Below, piece after piece: positions 32,870-41,846 of a DNA stretch of 64,000 nucleotides. Each line of letters begins with the position of its first letter. Positions within the stretch are counted from its first letter, which is position 1. Under the pieces are notes generated by a model, which searched no databases, was not told the origin of the DNA, and saw nothing but the letters and a program-made list of their open reading frames with translations. The position numbers were made by a program, and so were the translations under genes. This DNA comes from an uncultured Desulfovibrio sp. (lineage in GTDB: Bacteria > Desulfobacterota > Desulfovibrionia > Desulfovibrionales > Desulfovibrionaceae): NCBI GenBank assembly GCA_913063155.1, contig CAJXYU010000001.1, positions 124,001-188,000 of the forward strand, given 5' to 3'.

Positions 32870-33844
32870 ATGAAACGCATCTTCCTGCTCATACTGGCGG
32901 TCGTTCTCTTTGCCGCCCAAGCCGCCACGGCAGAACAGCCCAAGGTCACCTTCGCCACCGGGGCCGGGGCCATGGCCGGCACTCTCAACATCGCCGACAG
33001 CAAGGGGTTCTTCACCGAAAACCACGTCACGGGAAAGGTCAACACCTACAAAAACGGAAAAGCGACCTTCGACGCCTACCTGGCCGGCAAGGACGACTTC
33101 GCCGTGTGCAGCATCATTCCCATCGTGCTGACCGACTTCGACCAGGCCAAACACCGTATCGTGGGAGTCCTTGCCTATACGGACAACCAAACCAAGGTGC
33201 TGGCCAGAAAAAGCGCCGGAGTGACCAAACCCTCGGACCTTCGCGGCAAGACCATCGCCACGGTCAGGGCGACCACGGCCCACTACTACATCTGCAAATT
33301 CCTGGAGCTCAACGGGGTTTCCTGTGACGACACGACCATCGTCTACCTTTCGAAAAAAGAGCTGCCCCATGCGATCGCCTCGGGCCGGGTGGACGCCATC
33401 TGCCAGCACGGCATGCCCGTGGAGAAAGCCCAAAAAGCCCTGGGCGACGACTGGGTCATGTTCCAGGACGACACCATCATGCGCAAATGCGTCCCCATGG
33501 TCACTTCCACGACAATGGTCACCGAGCATCCCGCAGCACTCAAGGGAGTTCTGCGCGCCACCCTCAAGGCGGACGGTTTCGTCAAAACCAACACGGCGGA
33601 AAGCATCCAGATCCTCGCCAAGGCCAAGCACTACCCCTTTCCCGCCATGAGCACCACGGTCAGGAACGAGATGGATTACGACTTGAGCCTGCGGCAGTCC
33701 CTGTTGCTGATGCTTGAGGATGTCGAAAAATGGGCCATTGAAAACAAACTGGTTGCCCGAACGACACCGCGAAACTATCTCGACATCATCGCCAGCGCCC
33801 CGCTCAAGGAAGTGGCGCCGGCCCAGGTGACGCTGTTCCAGTAA
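32870..33844 (+). CDS. NMT1/SsuA-type periplasmic binding protein coupled to a histidine kinase
   Basis: A 324-residue exported protein (signal MKRIFLLILAVVLFAAQAATA) of the thiamine-precursor/nitrate/sulfonate-binding fold: DSKGFFTEN, TFDAYLAGKDDFAV, DLRGKTIATVRATTAHYY, GRVDAICQHG. The ligand is unknown. GGAGG lies 6 nt before the ATG. It has no adjacent permease or ATPase and is followed 2 nt later by a membrane histidine kinase. That arrangement suggests it delivers a ligand signal to the kinase rather than to a transporter. Confidence 0.8.
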   Translation: MKRIFLLILAVVLFAAQAATAEQPKVTFATGAGAMAGTLNIADSKGFFTENHVTGKVNTYKNGKATFDAYLAGKDDFAVCSIIPIVLTDFDQAKHRIVGVLAYTDNQTKVLARKSAGVTKPSDLRGKTIATVRATTAHYYICKFLELNGVSCDDTTIVYLSKKELPHAIASGRVDAICQHGMPVEKAQKALGDDWVMFQDDTIMRKCVPMVTSTTMVTEHPAALKGVLRATLKADGFVKTNTAESIQILAKAKHYPFPAMSTTVRNEMDYDLSLRQSLLLMLEDVEKWAIENKLVARTTPRNYLDIIASAPLKEVAPAQVTLFQ

Positions 33845-33846
33845 TC

Positions 33847-35190
33847 ATGAAGGTCAAAACGCACATACTCGTTCTCCTCTGCAGTGTGGTGGCCGTCATC
33901 GGCGCCACGTTGGGAGGGATGCTGTACGCCGACCACAAAATCGAGCAGGCCATCATGACGAGTCAGAAGGCTTACGGAATAGTCAGGGAAGTAGCCTCGC
34001 TCAACCGCCTGGCGACCGAGGTCAACCAAGCCGGGATCCAGCGCGTTCAGCAGCAATGGAAACGAAAAACAACCACCTTGCAGCAAGCCATTGCCGACTA
34101 CCCGGGCGAGGCGGACGCCACCACGGCCATGGCCCACGAGCTGCGACAGCTCGACGAGACCTTCAACAAGATGTTGACCCTGTATCAAAACGCGTTGAAA
34201 TCGGAATTCACCGGCGACTTTACCCAGGCTCGTTTCTATCGCCTCAATCACATCTCCGTGCTCCTGCACACCCTGGCGTCTCTGGCCGACCGCGTCGCCA
34301 ACCGGAATTTTACCCGGGTCCACACCCTGCAACGGTACAGGGACATTTTCCTTGTAAGTCTCGGCGGCATATGGCTCCTGGCCATTTCGGCCTGGTCAGT
34401 CACACTCTGGACGGGAATCATGACTCCGGTCCGCAAGCTGCTGAAAACCATAGGCGCCGTGTCCGAGGGCAGGCTGACCGACAGGGTCAAGGTCACGGGC
34501 GACAACAACGAGTTGAACGCCCTCGTCCTCTCCTTCAACACCATGCTGGATCGTCTTCAGGATCTGACAGTCACCCGAAAGGCTCTGCTGGACGCCACGG
34601 AAAAAGAGCGCATCCGCATAGGACGGGAACTGCACGACGGCGTCTGCCAGACCATTGCGGCGGCCCGCCTTCAATTGGCCGGACTGGAAACCGAATGTCC
34701 CCGACACGACAAGATTCAGCACGTCAAAACCCAATTGGCCCAGGCCCTGGAGGACATCAGGCTCATTGTGAAGGCGCTTCACCCGGTTATGCTCGACGAA
34801 CTGGGACTCGCTTCCACATTGTGCTGGTTTGCCAAGGAAAACCGGAACAACATCGAAACCCGGCTGTATTTCAATGTGGAGGAATCCACCATCCCCCCCC
34901 GGCTCCGAACCCCCATATTCAGGATAGTGCAGGAAGCCGCCAACAACGCCATCCGACACGGCAAGGCCACCACCCTGGATGTCCAACTCAACGCAGCCGA
35001 CGGCATCCTGGACCTGGCCATAGAAGACAATGGGCAGGGCTTTGATCTCAAGGTCCGCCCCACCGGCAACGGCCTGGTCAATATCCGCGAACGCGTGGAG
35101 GCGGAGCAGGGAGAATTCTCTCTCGACGCAACCAAAGGACGCGGCTGTTGCATCATCGCCTCTTTCCCCATGGATAACGTTCCTTCCTGA
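33847..35190 (+). CDS. NarX-type membrane sensor histidine kinase (orphan)
   Basis: A 447-residue kinase with two membrane segments (residues ~5-28 and ~165-190) enclosing a helical periplasmic sensor. It continues with a HAMP domain (PVRKLLKTIGAVSEGRL), a HisKA_3 dimerisation domain whose phospho-His is in GRELHDGVCQTI, and an ATPase domain (EAANNAIRHGK, EDNGQGFD). This kinase type normally signals to NarL/LuxR-type regulators, but none is encoded nearby. It starts 2 nt after the binding-protein gene, so the two are translationally coupled. Confidence 0.88.
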   Translation: MKVKTHILVLLCSVVAVIGATLGGMLYADHKIEQAIMTSQKAYGIVREVASLNRLATEVNQAGIQRVQQQWKRKTTTLQQAIADYPGEADATTAMAHELRQLDETFNKMLTLYQNALKSEFTGDFTQARFYRLNHISVLLHTLASLADRVANRNFTRVHTLQRYRDIFLVSLGGIWLLAISAWSVTLWTGIMTPVRKLLKTIGAVSEGRLTDRVKVTGDNNELNALVLSFNTMLDRLQDLTVTRKALLDATEKERIRIGRELHDGVCQTIAAARLQLAGLETECPRHDKIQHVKTQLAQALEDIRLIVKALHPVMLDELGLASTLCWFAKENRNNIETRLYFNVEESTIPPRLRTPIFRIVQEAANNAIRHGKATTLDVQLNAADGILDLAIEDNGQGFDLKVRPTGNGLVNIRERVEAEQGEFSLDATKGRGCCIIASFPMDNVPS

Positions 35191-35316
35191 GAATCCGCAC
35201 TTCAAGAACAGCGAACACCCCGCCCTGGGTCCGGCCTGTCCGAAACCCGGCTCCGGACGGCTGCAATACGTTTTTGCACGCGATTGTTTCAAAATAAAAT
35301 GCCATCGTTACAAACC

Positions 35317-35339
35317 TTTGCGAAAAACGTAACCGCAAA
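35317..35339. promoter_or_regulatory. Inverted repeat before the ABC transporter operon
   Basis: TTTGCG-N11-CGCAAA lies about 60 bp before the binding-protein start, in an AT-rich intergenic stretch; GTTAC/GTAAC arms overlap it. It could be an operator. The regulator is unknown, and no Fur-box consensus is apparent. Confidence 0.4.
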
Positions 35340-35400
35340 AGGAGAATAATGGGATATACGGCCCGATCAGAAGACACTTCAGCTCTTTAAAGGAGTTCGC

Positions 35401-36372
35401 ATGAAACGCATCGTGTGCCTTATTTCCCTGTTCGCCTTACTGCTCCCTGCGATGGCAAACGCCGCATCCGGCAAACTTGTTCTCTATACGTCGCAGCTGG
35501 AACAAGACGCCCAGCAAACCGTGGAAGCATTCAGGAAAGCCAATCCCGGCGTGAAAGTGGAATGGACCCGCACCGGAACCACTGCGCTGATGAACAAGCT
35601 TCGCGCCGAATTCGAAGCGGGAGCTCCCAAACCGGATGTGATCCTCATCGCAGACATGATCACCATGGAAGGACTCAAGCGCGAAGGCCGCCTGATGGCC
35701 TACGAAAAAGCCCCGGTAAATGACTATGCCCCCGGCCTGTATGACAAGGACCGCACTTATTTCAGCACAAAGCTGATCTGCACCGGCATCATTTACAACG
35801 ACAAAGCTCCTTTCAAACCCACCTCCATCAAGGACCTGTTCCGTCCCAGGGCCAAGGGCCTGGTGATCATGCCCAGTCCCCTCTACTCGGGGGCGGCCGC
35901 GGTGCACATGCACACCCTGATCCAGAATCCGAAGCTGGGCTGGGCGGCCTATGAAGCCCTGGCCGAAAACGGCGCGGTCAACAGCAAGGGTAACGGCGGC
36001 ACGTTCAAGGCCGTGGCCAGTGGTGAAAAACTCTTCGGCTTCTGCATCGACTTCCTGCCCATTCGCAACAAGCTGAAAGGCTCTCCGGTCTCCTTCATCA
36101 TCCCCAAGGAAGGGGCCAGCGCAGTCACCGAACCCGTGGCCATCCTGAGCACTGCCAGAAATCCCGAAGCCGCAAAACGCTTCGTGGATTTCCTGCTTTC
36201 CAGGCAGGGGCAGGAGCTGGCGGTCAAGCAGGGCTTCATGCCCGCCATGAAGGGCGTGACCCCACCCAAGGGCTTTCCCGCCAACGTCACGCTCATGCCT
36301 CTGAACACCGGGGAAGCGCTCGTCAAGGATAAACAGAACAAGAAGAAGTTCGCCGAAATCTTCGGCGGTTGA
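35401..36372 (+). CDS. Iron(III)/aminoethylphosphonate-type ABC transporter binding protein
   Basis: A 323-residue periplasmic protein with signal MKRIVCLISLFALLLPAMANA. It belongs to the family 1 binding proteins (ferric iron, polyamine, aminoethylphosphonate): KLVLYTSQLEQDAQQ, GAPKPDVILIADM, KAVASGEKLFGFCIDFLP. The Tyr pair typical of ferric-binding proteins is not clearly present, so the cargo is undecided. AAAGGAG lies 6 nt before the ATG. It is the first gene of a four-gene operon with a fused permease, an HD protein and a frameshifted ATPase. Confidence 0.83.
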   Translation: MKRIVCLISLFALLLPAMANAASGKLVLYTSQLEQDAQQTVEAFRKANPGVKVEWTRTGTTALMNKLRAEFEAGAPKPDVILIADMITMEGLKREGRLMAYEKAPVNDYAPGLYDKDRTYFSTKLICTGIIYNDKAPFKPTSIKDLFRPRAKGLVIMPSPLYSGAAAVHMHTLIQNPKLGWAAYEALAENGAVNSKGNGGTFKAVASGEKLFGFCIDFLPIRNKLKGSPVSFIIPKEGASAVTEPVAILSTARNPEAAKRFVDFLLSRQGQELAVKQGFMPAMKGVTPPKGFPANVTLMPLNTGEALVKDKQNKKKFAEIFGG

Positions 36373-36373
36373 C

Positions 36374-38092
36374 ATGGATTGGATTCACCGTTTCCGGGCC
36401 GGGGCTCTCCCGGCCCGGGGCAGCGGTCTCGGGCTGTTTCTCTTTGTTCTGGCTTCGGTCTGCTGTCTATCGCTCCTGCCCATCGGCCGCCTGCTTCTGG
36501 AAAGCATCGCTCCGCACGGCAACTTCAGCCTCGATACCCTCAGGGACGTACTGAATTCCAAAAGCACCTGGCGCGCTTTGGGGCATTCCCTGGAAACCGG
36601 CGTCCTCGCTACCCTGCTCGCAACAGCCATGGGCGCGTGCATGGGCGTCCTTGTCGCGCTCACGGACATGCGCTTCAAAGGCGCGCTGACTTTCTGCTTC
36701 ATGATGCCCATGATGATCCCGCCACAGATCACCGCCTTGTCATGGCTCCAGCTTTTCGGCCCATCCAGCGTGCTCCTGAACATGCTCGACCTGGCTCCCG
36801 CGCCCGGTTCGCCGCACCCCATGTATTCCCGGCGGGGCATCATCCTCCTGCTCGGCATCCAACAGGCCCCGCTGGTATTCCTTTCGCTCAAGGCCGGGCT
36901 GGCCGCCATGCCGCGTGAGATGGTAGAGGCCGCCAGAACCTGCGGGGCGGGGCACTGGAGGGTTCTGCACACCATTGTCCTGCCGCTCATGACTCCGTCC
37001 CTGACTGCCGGCATGGCCCTCGCCTTCGTCTCCTGCATCGGCAACTTCGGCATTCCGGCCATGCTCGGCATTCCGGCCGGGTACACCGTGCTCACCACCC
37101 TCATCTACCAACGACTGGCCGATTTCGGCCCGGAAATGATCTCCCAGGTCGCCGGACTCTCCATGCTCATCGGCCTCATGGCTCTTGCGGGCGTCCTGCT
37201 GCAATCGTGGGCACTGAACAGCCGCGACTACAGGCTCGTCGGGTCGCCCTCCGCGCCGCTCAACTACCGACTGGGAGCCCTCAGACCGGTAGTGGAAAGC
37301 TGTTGCTGGCTGGTGATCATCCTGATACTGATTGTTCCGGCATGCGCCCTGGTCTGCTCCTCGCTCGTGCCCGCCTTCGGAGTAAAGCTCGGCTGGGAGA
37401 CCGCAACACCGGGCAACTACGCCAACGTCCTGCTGTCCCACGAGGCCACGACGCGGGCGTTTGCGAACAGCTTTTTTCTGGCCGGTTCAGCGGCAGCGAT
37501 CCTGGCCTGCATCGGCATTCCCCTCGGCTATTTCCTGGTCTGGCGAAAAAATCCGCTTTTCAAGCTGCTCAATCCGCTGGCCGAGTTGCCCTATGCCCTG
37601 CCGGGAGTGGTGCTGAGCATCGGGTGCATTCTGCTCTTCCTCAAACCTCTCCCACTTGTGGGCGTCAGCATCTACGGCACGGTCTGGATCATTCTCGCGG
37701 CCTATCTGGCGCGCTTCCTGGCCATGGTTCTACGCCCGGTGGCCAGTGGCTATTCACAGACCGACCAGGCGCTGGAGGAGGCAGGACAGATGTGCGGGGC
37801 GGGCTTTTTCGAACGCATGCGCAGTATCGTCATCCCGCTGATTTTCCCGGCGGCGGCCGCAGGGGCGTTGTTCGTCTTTCTCGCGGCCTTCAACGAACTC
37901 ACCGTTTCCATGCTCCTGTGGTCATCCGGGGCGGAAACAGTGGGCGTGGTCATCTTCAACTTGGACGAGAGTGGCAACGCGGCCCTGGCCTCGGCTGTTT
38001 CCGTGCTCGTCATAGCCGCCGTTCTGCTGCTCATGGGCTTTGTTTCCCTGGTAGGCAGAAAGGCGCCTCAAGGAGTCGTTCCGTGGCAATAA
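36374..38092 (+). CDS. ABC transporter permease (two fused domains, FbpB/ThiP type)
   Basis: A 572-residue inner-membrane protein with about twelve membrane segments in two homologous halves. Each half has a permease signature loop: EAARTCGAGHWRVLHTIVLP in the first and EAGQMCGAGFFERMRSIVIP in the second. Fused permeases are typical of ferric iron, thiamine and some phosphonate importers. It begins 1 nt after the binding protein and overlaps the HD gene by 10 bp, so it is tightly coupled to both. Confidence 0.9.
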   Translation: MDWIHRFRAGALPARGSGLGLFLFVLASVCCLSLLPIGRLLLESIAPHGNFSLDTLRDVLNSKSTWRALGHSLETGVLATLLATAMGACMGVLVALTDMRFKGALTFCFMMPMMIPPQITALSWLQLFGPSSVLLNMLDLAPAPGSPHPMYSRRGIILLLGIQQAPLVFLSLKAGLAAMPREMVEAARTCGAGHWRVLHTIVLPLMTPSLTAGMALAFVSCIGNFGIPAMLGIPAGYTVLTTLIYQRLADFGPEMISQVAGLSMLIGLMALAGVLLQSWALNSRDYRLVGSPSAPLNYRLGALRPVVESCCWLVIILILIVPACALVCSSLVPAFGVKLGWETATPGNYANVLLSHEATTRAFANSFFLAGSAAAILACIGIPLGYFLVWRKNPLFKLLNPLAELPYALPGVVLSIGCILLFLKPLPLVGVSIYGTVWIILAAYLARFLAMVLRPVASGYSQTDQALEEAGQMCGAGFFERMRSIVIPLIFPAAAAGALFVFLAAFNELTVSMLLWSSGAETVGVVIFNLDESGNAALASAVSVLVIAAVLLLMGFVSLVGRKAPQGVVPWQ

Positions 38093-39060
38093 TGAATAAG
38101 AACAGGCTCAGCGCCTACCTCCGCACCGTATCCGAAGAACTGGGTCCATCGGCCCGGACAATGAGGAGCATGGATGATCTGGAGCCGGAAGAATTGCTGG
38201 CCGACAATCCGACCCGCCTCGAGCACATGAAGGGCGTGGGCCGCCGGGCGGCGAGCCTTGCGCGGCAACTGCAGCTGCCGGACTATGAAGCCGGTCTTCT
38301 CCGCCGCGCCGCATTCATGCACGATATAGGCTATGCTTCGGGACTGAAGCGGACAGGCTTTCATCAACTCGACGGCGCATTGGCCCTCGCCGACGCCGGA
38401 GCGCCGGAAGGAATCACGGCCTCCGCGCTTCTGCACAGCTCGGCGCAACACGGACTCTCCGGACGAATCGGGGAGATATATGCACAGGCGCCGGACACCA
38501 ACGGGTACTCGAGGCTGGTGGATCTTGTTTCCTGGTGCGATATCCGGACCTCCGCAACAGGGCATGGCTGTTCACTCGGCGAGAGAGTTCTCGACATAGC
38601 CAAAAGGTTCGGCCCGGACCATATCGTCACCACCACCAGCTATGCCCTGAAAGGCGGATCGCTGGCGTTGTGCCGACGCATCAGCGCCCAGTCCGAATTG
38701 GCGGCAAGCGCCCGCCCCGTGATGTACGTGGACGACCACCTCGTGTACGGCGAGGCCGGGGTCATGATTTTCGAACACATGGAGCGGCTCCAGGACAACG
38801 GCTTCAGGGTTCGTGTGGTGGACGGTCCCAATGCACTGTCCGACCTGAACGTCAACAGTCTTCTGCTGGCCGGAAACGGGAGCATGCTCCCCGCCGCCGC
38901 GAATGTCGGTCTCTCCGTCGCCATAGAGAACGGAAGCAAACCTCCGGCAGGCTATGACATGACAATGACCTTGAACGAGTTGGCCGCCCTGCTGCATCGC
39001 TTTGAGAAGTTCGACGGCTCCGGAAGCGCCTGGCAACATTGTTTCCCGGACGGAGAATGA
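38083..39060 (+). CDS. HD-domain phosphohydrolase-like protein with C-terminal HAD-like region
   Basis: A 325-residue soluble protein lodged between the permease and ATPase genes. Residues ~45-175 form an HD domain: His48 (LEHMKGVG), His80-Asp81 (FMHDIGY), and later His residues (LLHSSAQHG). The last ~100 residues (VMYVDDHLVYGE..., LLLAGNGSMLPAAANVGLSVAIENGS) weakly resemble HAD motifs I and IV but lack canonical DxD/DD residues. The GTG at 38083 has AAGGAG 7 nt upstream; ATG 38092 is an alternative. It may process the transported compound or regulate the transporter. Confidence 0.75.
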   Translation: MAIMNKNRLSAYLRTVSEELGPSARTMRSMDDLEPEELLADNPTRLEHMKGVGRRAASLARQLQLPDYEAGLLRRAAFMHDIGYASGLKRTGFHQLDGALALADAGAPEGITASALLHSSAQHGLSGRIGEIYAQAPDTNGYSRLVDLVSWCDIRTSATGHGCSLGERVLDIAKRFGPDHIVTTTSYALKGGSLALCRRISAQSELAASARPVMYVDDHLVYGEAGVMIFEHMERLQDNGFRVRVVDGPNALSDLNVNSLLLAGNGSMLPAAANVGLSVAIENGSKPPAGYDMTMTLNELAALLHRFEKFDGSGSAWQHCFPDGE

Positions 39061-39064
39061 TCAC

Positions 39065-40125
39065 ATGGCCGAAATTCGACTGGAAAAGGTGACCAGGCGT
39101 TATGAACGGATAAACGCCGTTGCATCGGTCTCGATGACCGTACGCGATGGAGAACTGCTTTCCCTGCTCGGCCCTTCCGGATGCGGCAAGACGACCCTGC
39201 TCAGGCTCATCGCCGGCTTCGAACAGGTGAACGAGGGTCGCATCGTCATAGGCTCCCGCACCGTGTCCAGCCGAGACTCGCATGTGGAGGCGGAAAAACG
39301 CAACGTGGGGGTCGTGTTCCAGACCTACGCCCTGTGGCCGCACATGACGGTGGCCGGAAACGTGGGCTACCCTCTCAAAGTGGCGGGCGTGGACAAGACG
39401 CAACGTCGAAAACGCATTGACGAGGCCCTGGACACGGTGGGGCTGTCCGGAATGGGCAAACGCCGTCCGGCGGACCTTTCCGGCGGGCAGCGCCAGCGAG
39501 TGCCCTGGCCCGGTGTCTGGTCATGAAGCCTGAGGTCGTGCTTCTGGACGAACCCCTAGCCAATCTCGACGTTCATCTACGCGAATCAATGCTGCGGGAA
39601 TTCAAGGAATTTCATGCCCGGACCCGGGCGACCATGATCTTCGTCACCCATGACCAGACAGAAGCCATGGCCGTCTCCGACCGCATCGCGGTCATGAACT
39701 CCGGAAAATTGGCCCAAATCGCCACGCCGCAGGATATCTACGACCGCCCCGAGGACAGGAACGTGGCCCGCTTCGTGGGCAAGGGAAGTATCGTTCCCGT
39801 TCTTGTCACCGATGTCCATGGAGAAACGTGCTCGGTCGATGTATGGGGGCACAAAACGGTCTTCAGATGCCGCAGGGACCAGCCCCCGGGCAAGGCCTAT
39901 GCGAGCCTCAAGCATTCCGACCTCGGCAACGGCGGAGGCGGCCTGCCCTGCACCGTGCTGAACAGCGTCTACCGAGGGGGCTCCACGCTTTTCGAAGTCA
40001 TGCCCCAGGCCAACAGAAACGAAGCCGATCCCCTGCGGCTCATCCTCCCCGGGCATGTGGTACGCAAAACCGGAGAACAGCTTGCCGTCAGCATCAACAC
40101 AGGCTGGGTCCTGCCGGACGCATAG
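39065..40125 (+). pseudogene. ABC transporter ATP-binding protein, interrupted by a one-base frameshift
   Basis: The first ORF (39065-39526) has Walker A GPSGCGKTT, the Q-loop VVFQTYALWPHMT and the signature LSGGQRQRV, then goes out of frame (PWPGVWS, stop). The second ORF (39523-40125) resumes with Walker B VVLLDEPLANLD, the H-loop FVTHDQTEAMAV and a TOBE-like C terminus. The reading ...CGAGTGCCCTGG... would restore RVALARCLVMKP if one G were added at about 39502. This is a single-base deletion, an assembly error or, less likely, recoding. The intact protein would be ~353 residues, energising the upstream permease. Confidence 0.85.
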
Positions 40126-40159
40126 CCCGCGGCGCCGAAAAACAGTTCCCACCAAATGG

Positions 40160-40193
40160 ACCAATACCCGGCTACAGCTTGCGAGGTATTGGT
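40160..40193. other. Inverted repeat ACCAATACC / GGTATTGGT
   Basis: A perfect 9-bp inverted repeat separated by 16 bp, just after the ABC operon. No T-run follows on either strand. It may be a weak terminator, a recombination site remnant or an operator for the HTH gene 138 bp downstream. Confidence 0.45.
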
Positions 40194-40294
40194 TCATTCT
40201 GCATTGTCTTAGCCCACATTCATTTCCATTTCGCGGACACTTCGCCCTCTTCACGCAAAGAGACATAATATTCCCTCTTATTCCCCAAAAAGAC

Positions 40295-40324
40295 TTTACA
40301 TAGGAATAAAAGAGAACATATAAG
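40295..40324 (+). promoter_or_regulatory. Sigma-70-like promoter of the HTH gene
   Basis: TTTACA and TATAAG are separated by 18 bp, and the transcript start would fall at or next to the ATG at 40331. With no Shine-Dalgarno present, this suggests a leaderless mRNA. Confidence 0.5.
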
Positions 40325-40330
40325 AATATC

Positions 40331-40750
40331 ATGAAAAGGATGTACACGGTTACCGAGGCGGCGGAGATCATGAGGCTTCACCCGAAAACGGTGCGGAAAA
40401 AAGTCCGGGAAGGCGCGATCAACGCGGTTCGCGTGGGCGGGCAGTACCGAATCAGCCGCCAGGAAATCGACTCGATTTTAGGCAGGGAAGCAGGAGAAGC
40501 CCCCCCGAACGCATCGGGAATGCACGCCACCGTCGCCAGCATCATCGACATGGAAAACGTCTCCCCGGAACAAGGCATGCGCATGACCAACACCATCATG
40601 GCGGCCTTGAACAGCACAGAGACGCGCACCCATGCCAACTGCGTGTATTACGAAGATCTGGCCCGGCTCAAGGTCATGGTGAACTGCGACATGGAATCGG
40701 CCCCGGACATCCTGCTGATGCTCAAGGGACTCTTGAATATGAATAAATGA
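40331..40750 (+). CDS. Excisionase/MerR-like HTH DNA-binding protein
   Basis: A 139-residue protein. The first ~50 residues are an HTH_17 (excisionase-type winged helix) domain: YTVTEAAEIMRLHPKTVRKKVREGAINAVRVGGQYRI is typical in content and spacing. Residues ~65-139 form a separate domain (ASIIDMENVSPEQGMRM, NCDMESAPDILLMLK) that I do not recognise. It starts 8 bp ahead of a hydrolase gene and is probably cotranscribed with it. It may regulate its own operon; no phage genes lie nearby. Confidence 0.78.
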   Translation: MKRMYTVTEAAEIMRLHPKTVRKKVREGAINAVRVGGQYRISRQEIDSILGREAGEAPPNASGMHATVASIIDMENVSPEQGMRMTNTIMAALNSTETRTHANCVYYEDLARLKVMVNCDMESAPDILLMLKGLLNMNK

Positions 40751-40757
40751 GGACACA

Positions 40758-41612
40758 ATGGCTTCCATCTACAAATCCGAAGCAGGCAGGAAAGAAGTCC
40801 TCGGCAGATACCGGCAGATCCTGTCGGCATGGCCGGTGGAAAACAGGCAATACAGCATACCCACATCATATGGCGAAACATTCGTGATCGAGTCGGGGGA
40901 GAAATCGAATCCTCCGTTGATGCTGCTTCACGGAGGTTCCTCCAACTCGTTCTGCTGGTTTGGGGATGTCGAACCGCTGAGCCGGAAATTCAACGTCCAT
41001 GCGGTCGACATCATCGGCGAACCGGGATTGTCCGCATCGGAACGACCGGACTATAAAAGCGGTGCTTATGCGCAGTGGCTCAAGGAAGTCATCCAGGGGC
41101 TGAGCCTGAAATCGGCCTCCGTGGTCGGACTCTCCCTCGGCGGCTGGATGGGCCTGCAGGTCTCGACCGCTTTTCCCGAACTGGTGGACAAGCTAATCCT
41201 GCTGTGCCCGGGAGGCCTGGCCCCGGTACAGCCCGGTTTCCTGTGGAAGTACCTGCTCTATTCCGTCACCGGGAAATGGGGCAAAAAGAAGATCCAAAAG
41301 CTGATAAACGGAGGCAAGACCCCGGCTTCCATCTCCCCCGGCATGGAACGGGCCATGGAGTTCATGTCCGTGATCACCAGAAATTACGTGCCCAAATGGG
41401 AAAAGTTGCCGATCCTCGGCGGGGAAAAGCTCTCGCGGCTGACCATGCCCGTGCTGTTGATCTACGGCGACAGGGACTACCTGCTCGACGCAACGAAAAG
41501 CGCCCGCCATCTTCAGGATTGGGCCCCGGACGCGACCGTCGAGATATTACCCGACACGGGCCACGTGGTGACGGGCCAGTCAAGCCGGATCATGGATTTC
41601 ATGACCGGATGA
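40758..41612 (+). CDS. Alpha/beta-fold hydrolase
   Basis: A 284-residue cytoplasmic hydrolase. The oxyanion motif is LLHGGSSNSFCW, the nucleophile Ser is in GLSLGGWMG, the acid is probably in YGDRDYLLD, and the His is in DTGHVV. All three catalytic positions are visible, so it should be active as an esterase, lactonase or related enzyme. The substrate is unknown. It follows the HTH gene by 7 bp and is closed by a terminator. Confidence 0.85.
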   Translation: MASIYKSEAGRKEVLGRYRQILSAWPVENRQYSIPTSYGETFVIESGEKSNPPLMLLHGGSSNSFCWFGDVEPLSRKFNVHAVDIIGEPGLSASERPDYKSGAYAQWLKEVIQGLSLKSASVVGLSLGGWMGLQVSTAFPELVDKLILLCPGGLAPVQPGFLWKYLLYSVTGKWGKKKIQKLINGGKTPASISPGMERAMEFMSVITRNYVPKWEKLPILGGEKLSRLTMPVLLIYGDRDYLLDATKSARHLQDWAPDATVEILPDTGHVVTGQSSRIMDFMTG

Positions 41613-41632
41613 GAGACGAATTCAACACCATG

Positions 41633-41667
41633 AAAAAAGCCAGGGAGTGTTTCCAGGCTTTTTTTCT
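41633..41667 (+). terminator. Terminator after the hydrolase gene
   Basis: AAAAAAGCCAGG and CCAGGCTTTTTT pair with one mismatch around a 7-nt loop, followed by a T-run. Confidence 0.85.
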
Positions 41668-41752
41668 TTTTGCCGCCCCGACGTCGCGGTCAGATGCCAA
41701 CGCCCGATCCGACTCCTGTATACCCCGGGCATACGGAATCGCCCCTTCCCGA

Positions 41753-41798
41753 AAAAAACAACCCCCCGGTCATCCGGATAGTAACCGAATGACCGGGG
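41753..41798 (-). terminator. Terminator of the C4-dicarboxylate operon
   Basis: On the minus strand CCCCGGTCAT and ATGACCGGGG pair perfectly (10 bp) with further pairing inside, followed by a T-rich tail (TTGTTTTTTT). It lies about 50 nt after the DASS transporter stop. Confidence 0.85.
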
Positions 41799-41846
41799 CT
41801 TGAAGATGACACTTTCATGAGAGAGTGTCAGGGAGGCTAAGGGCGA

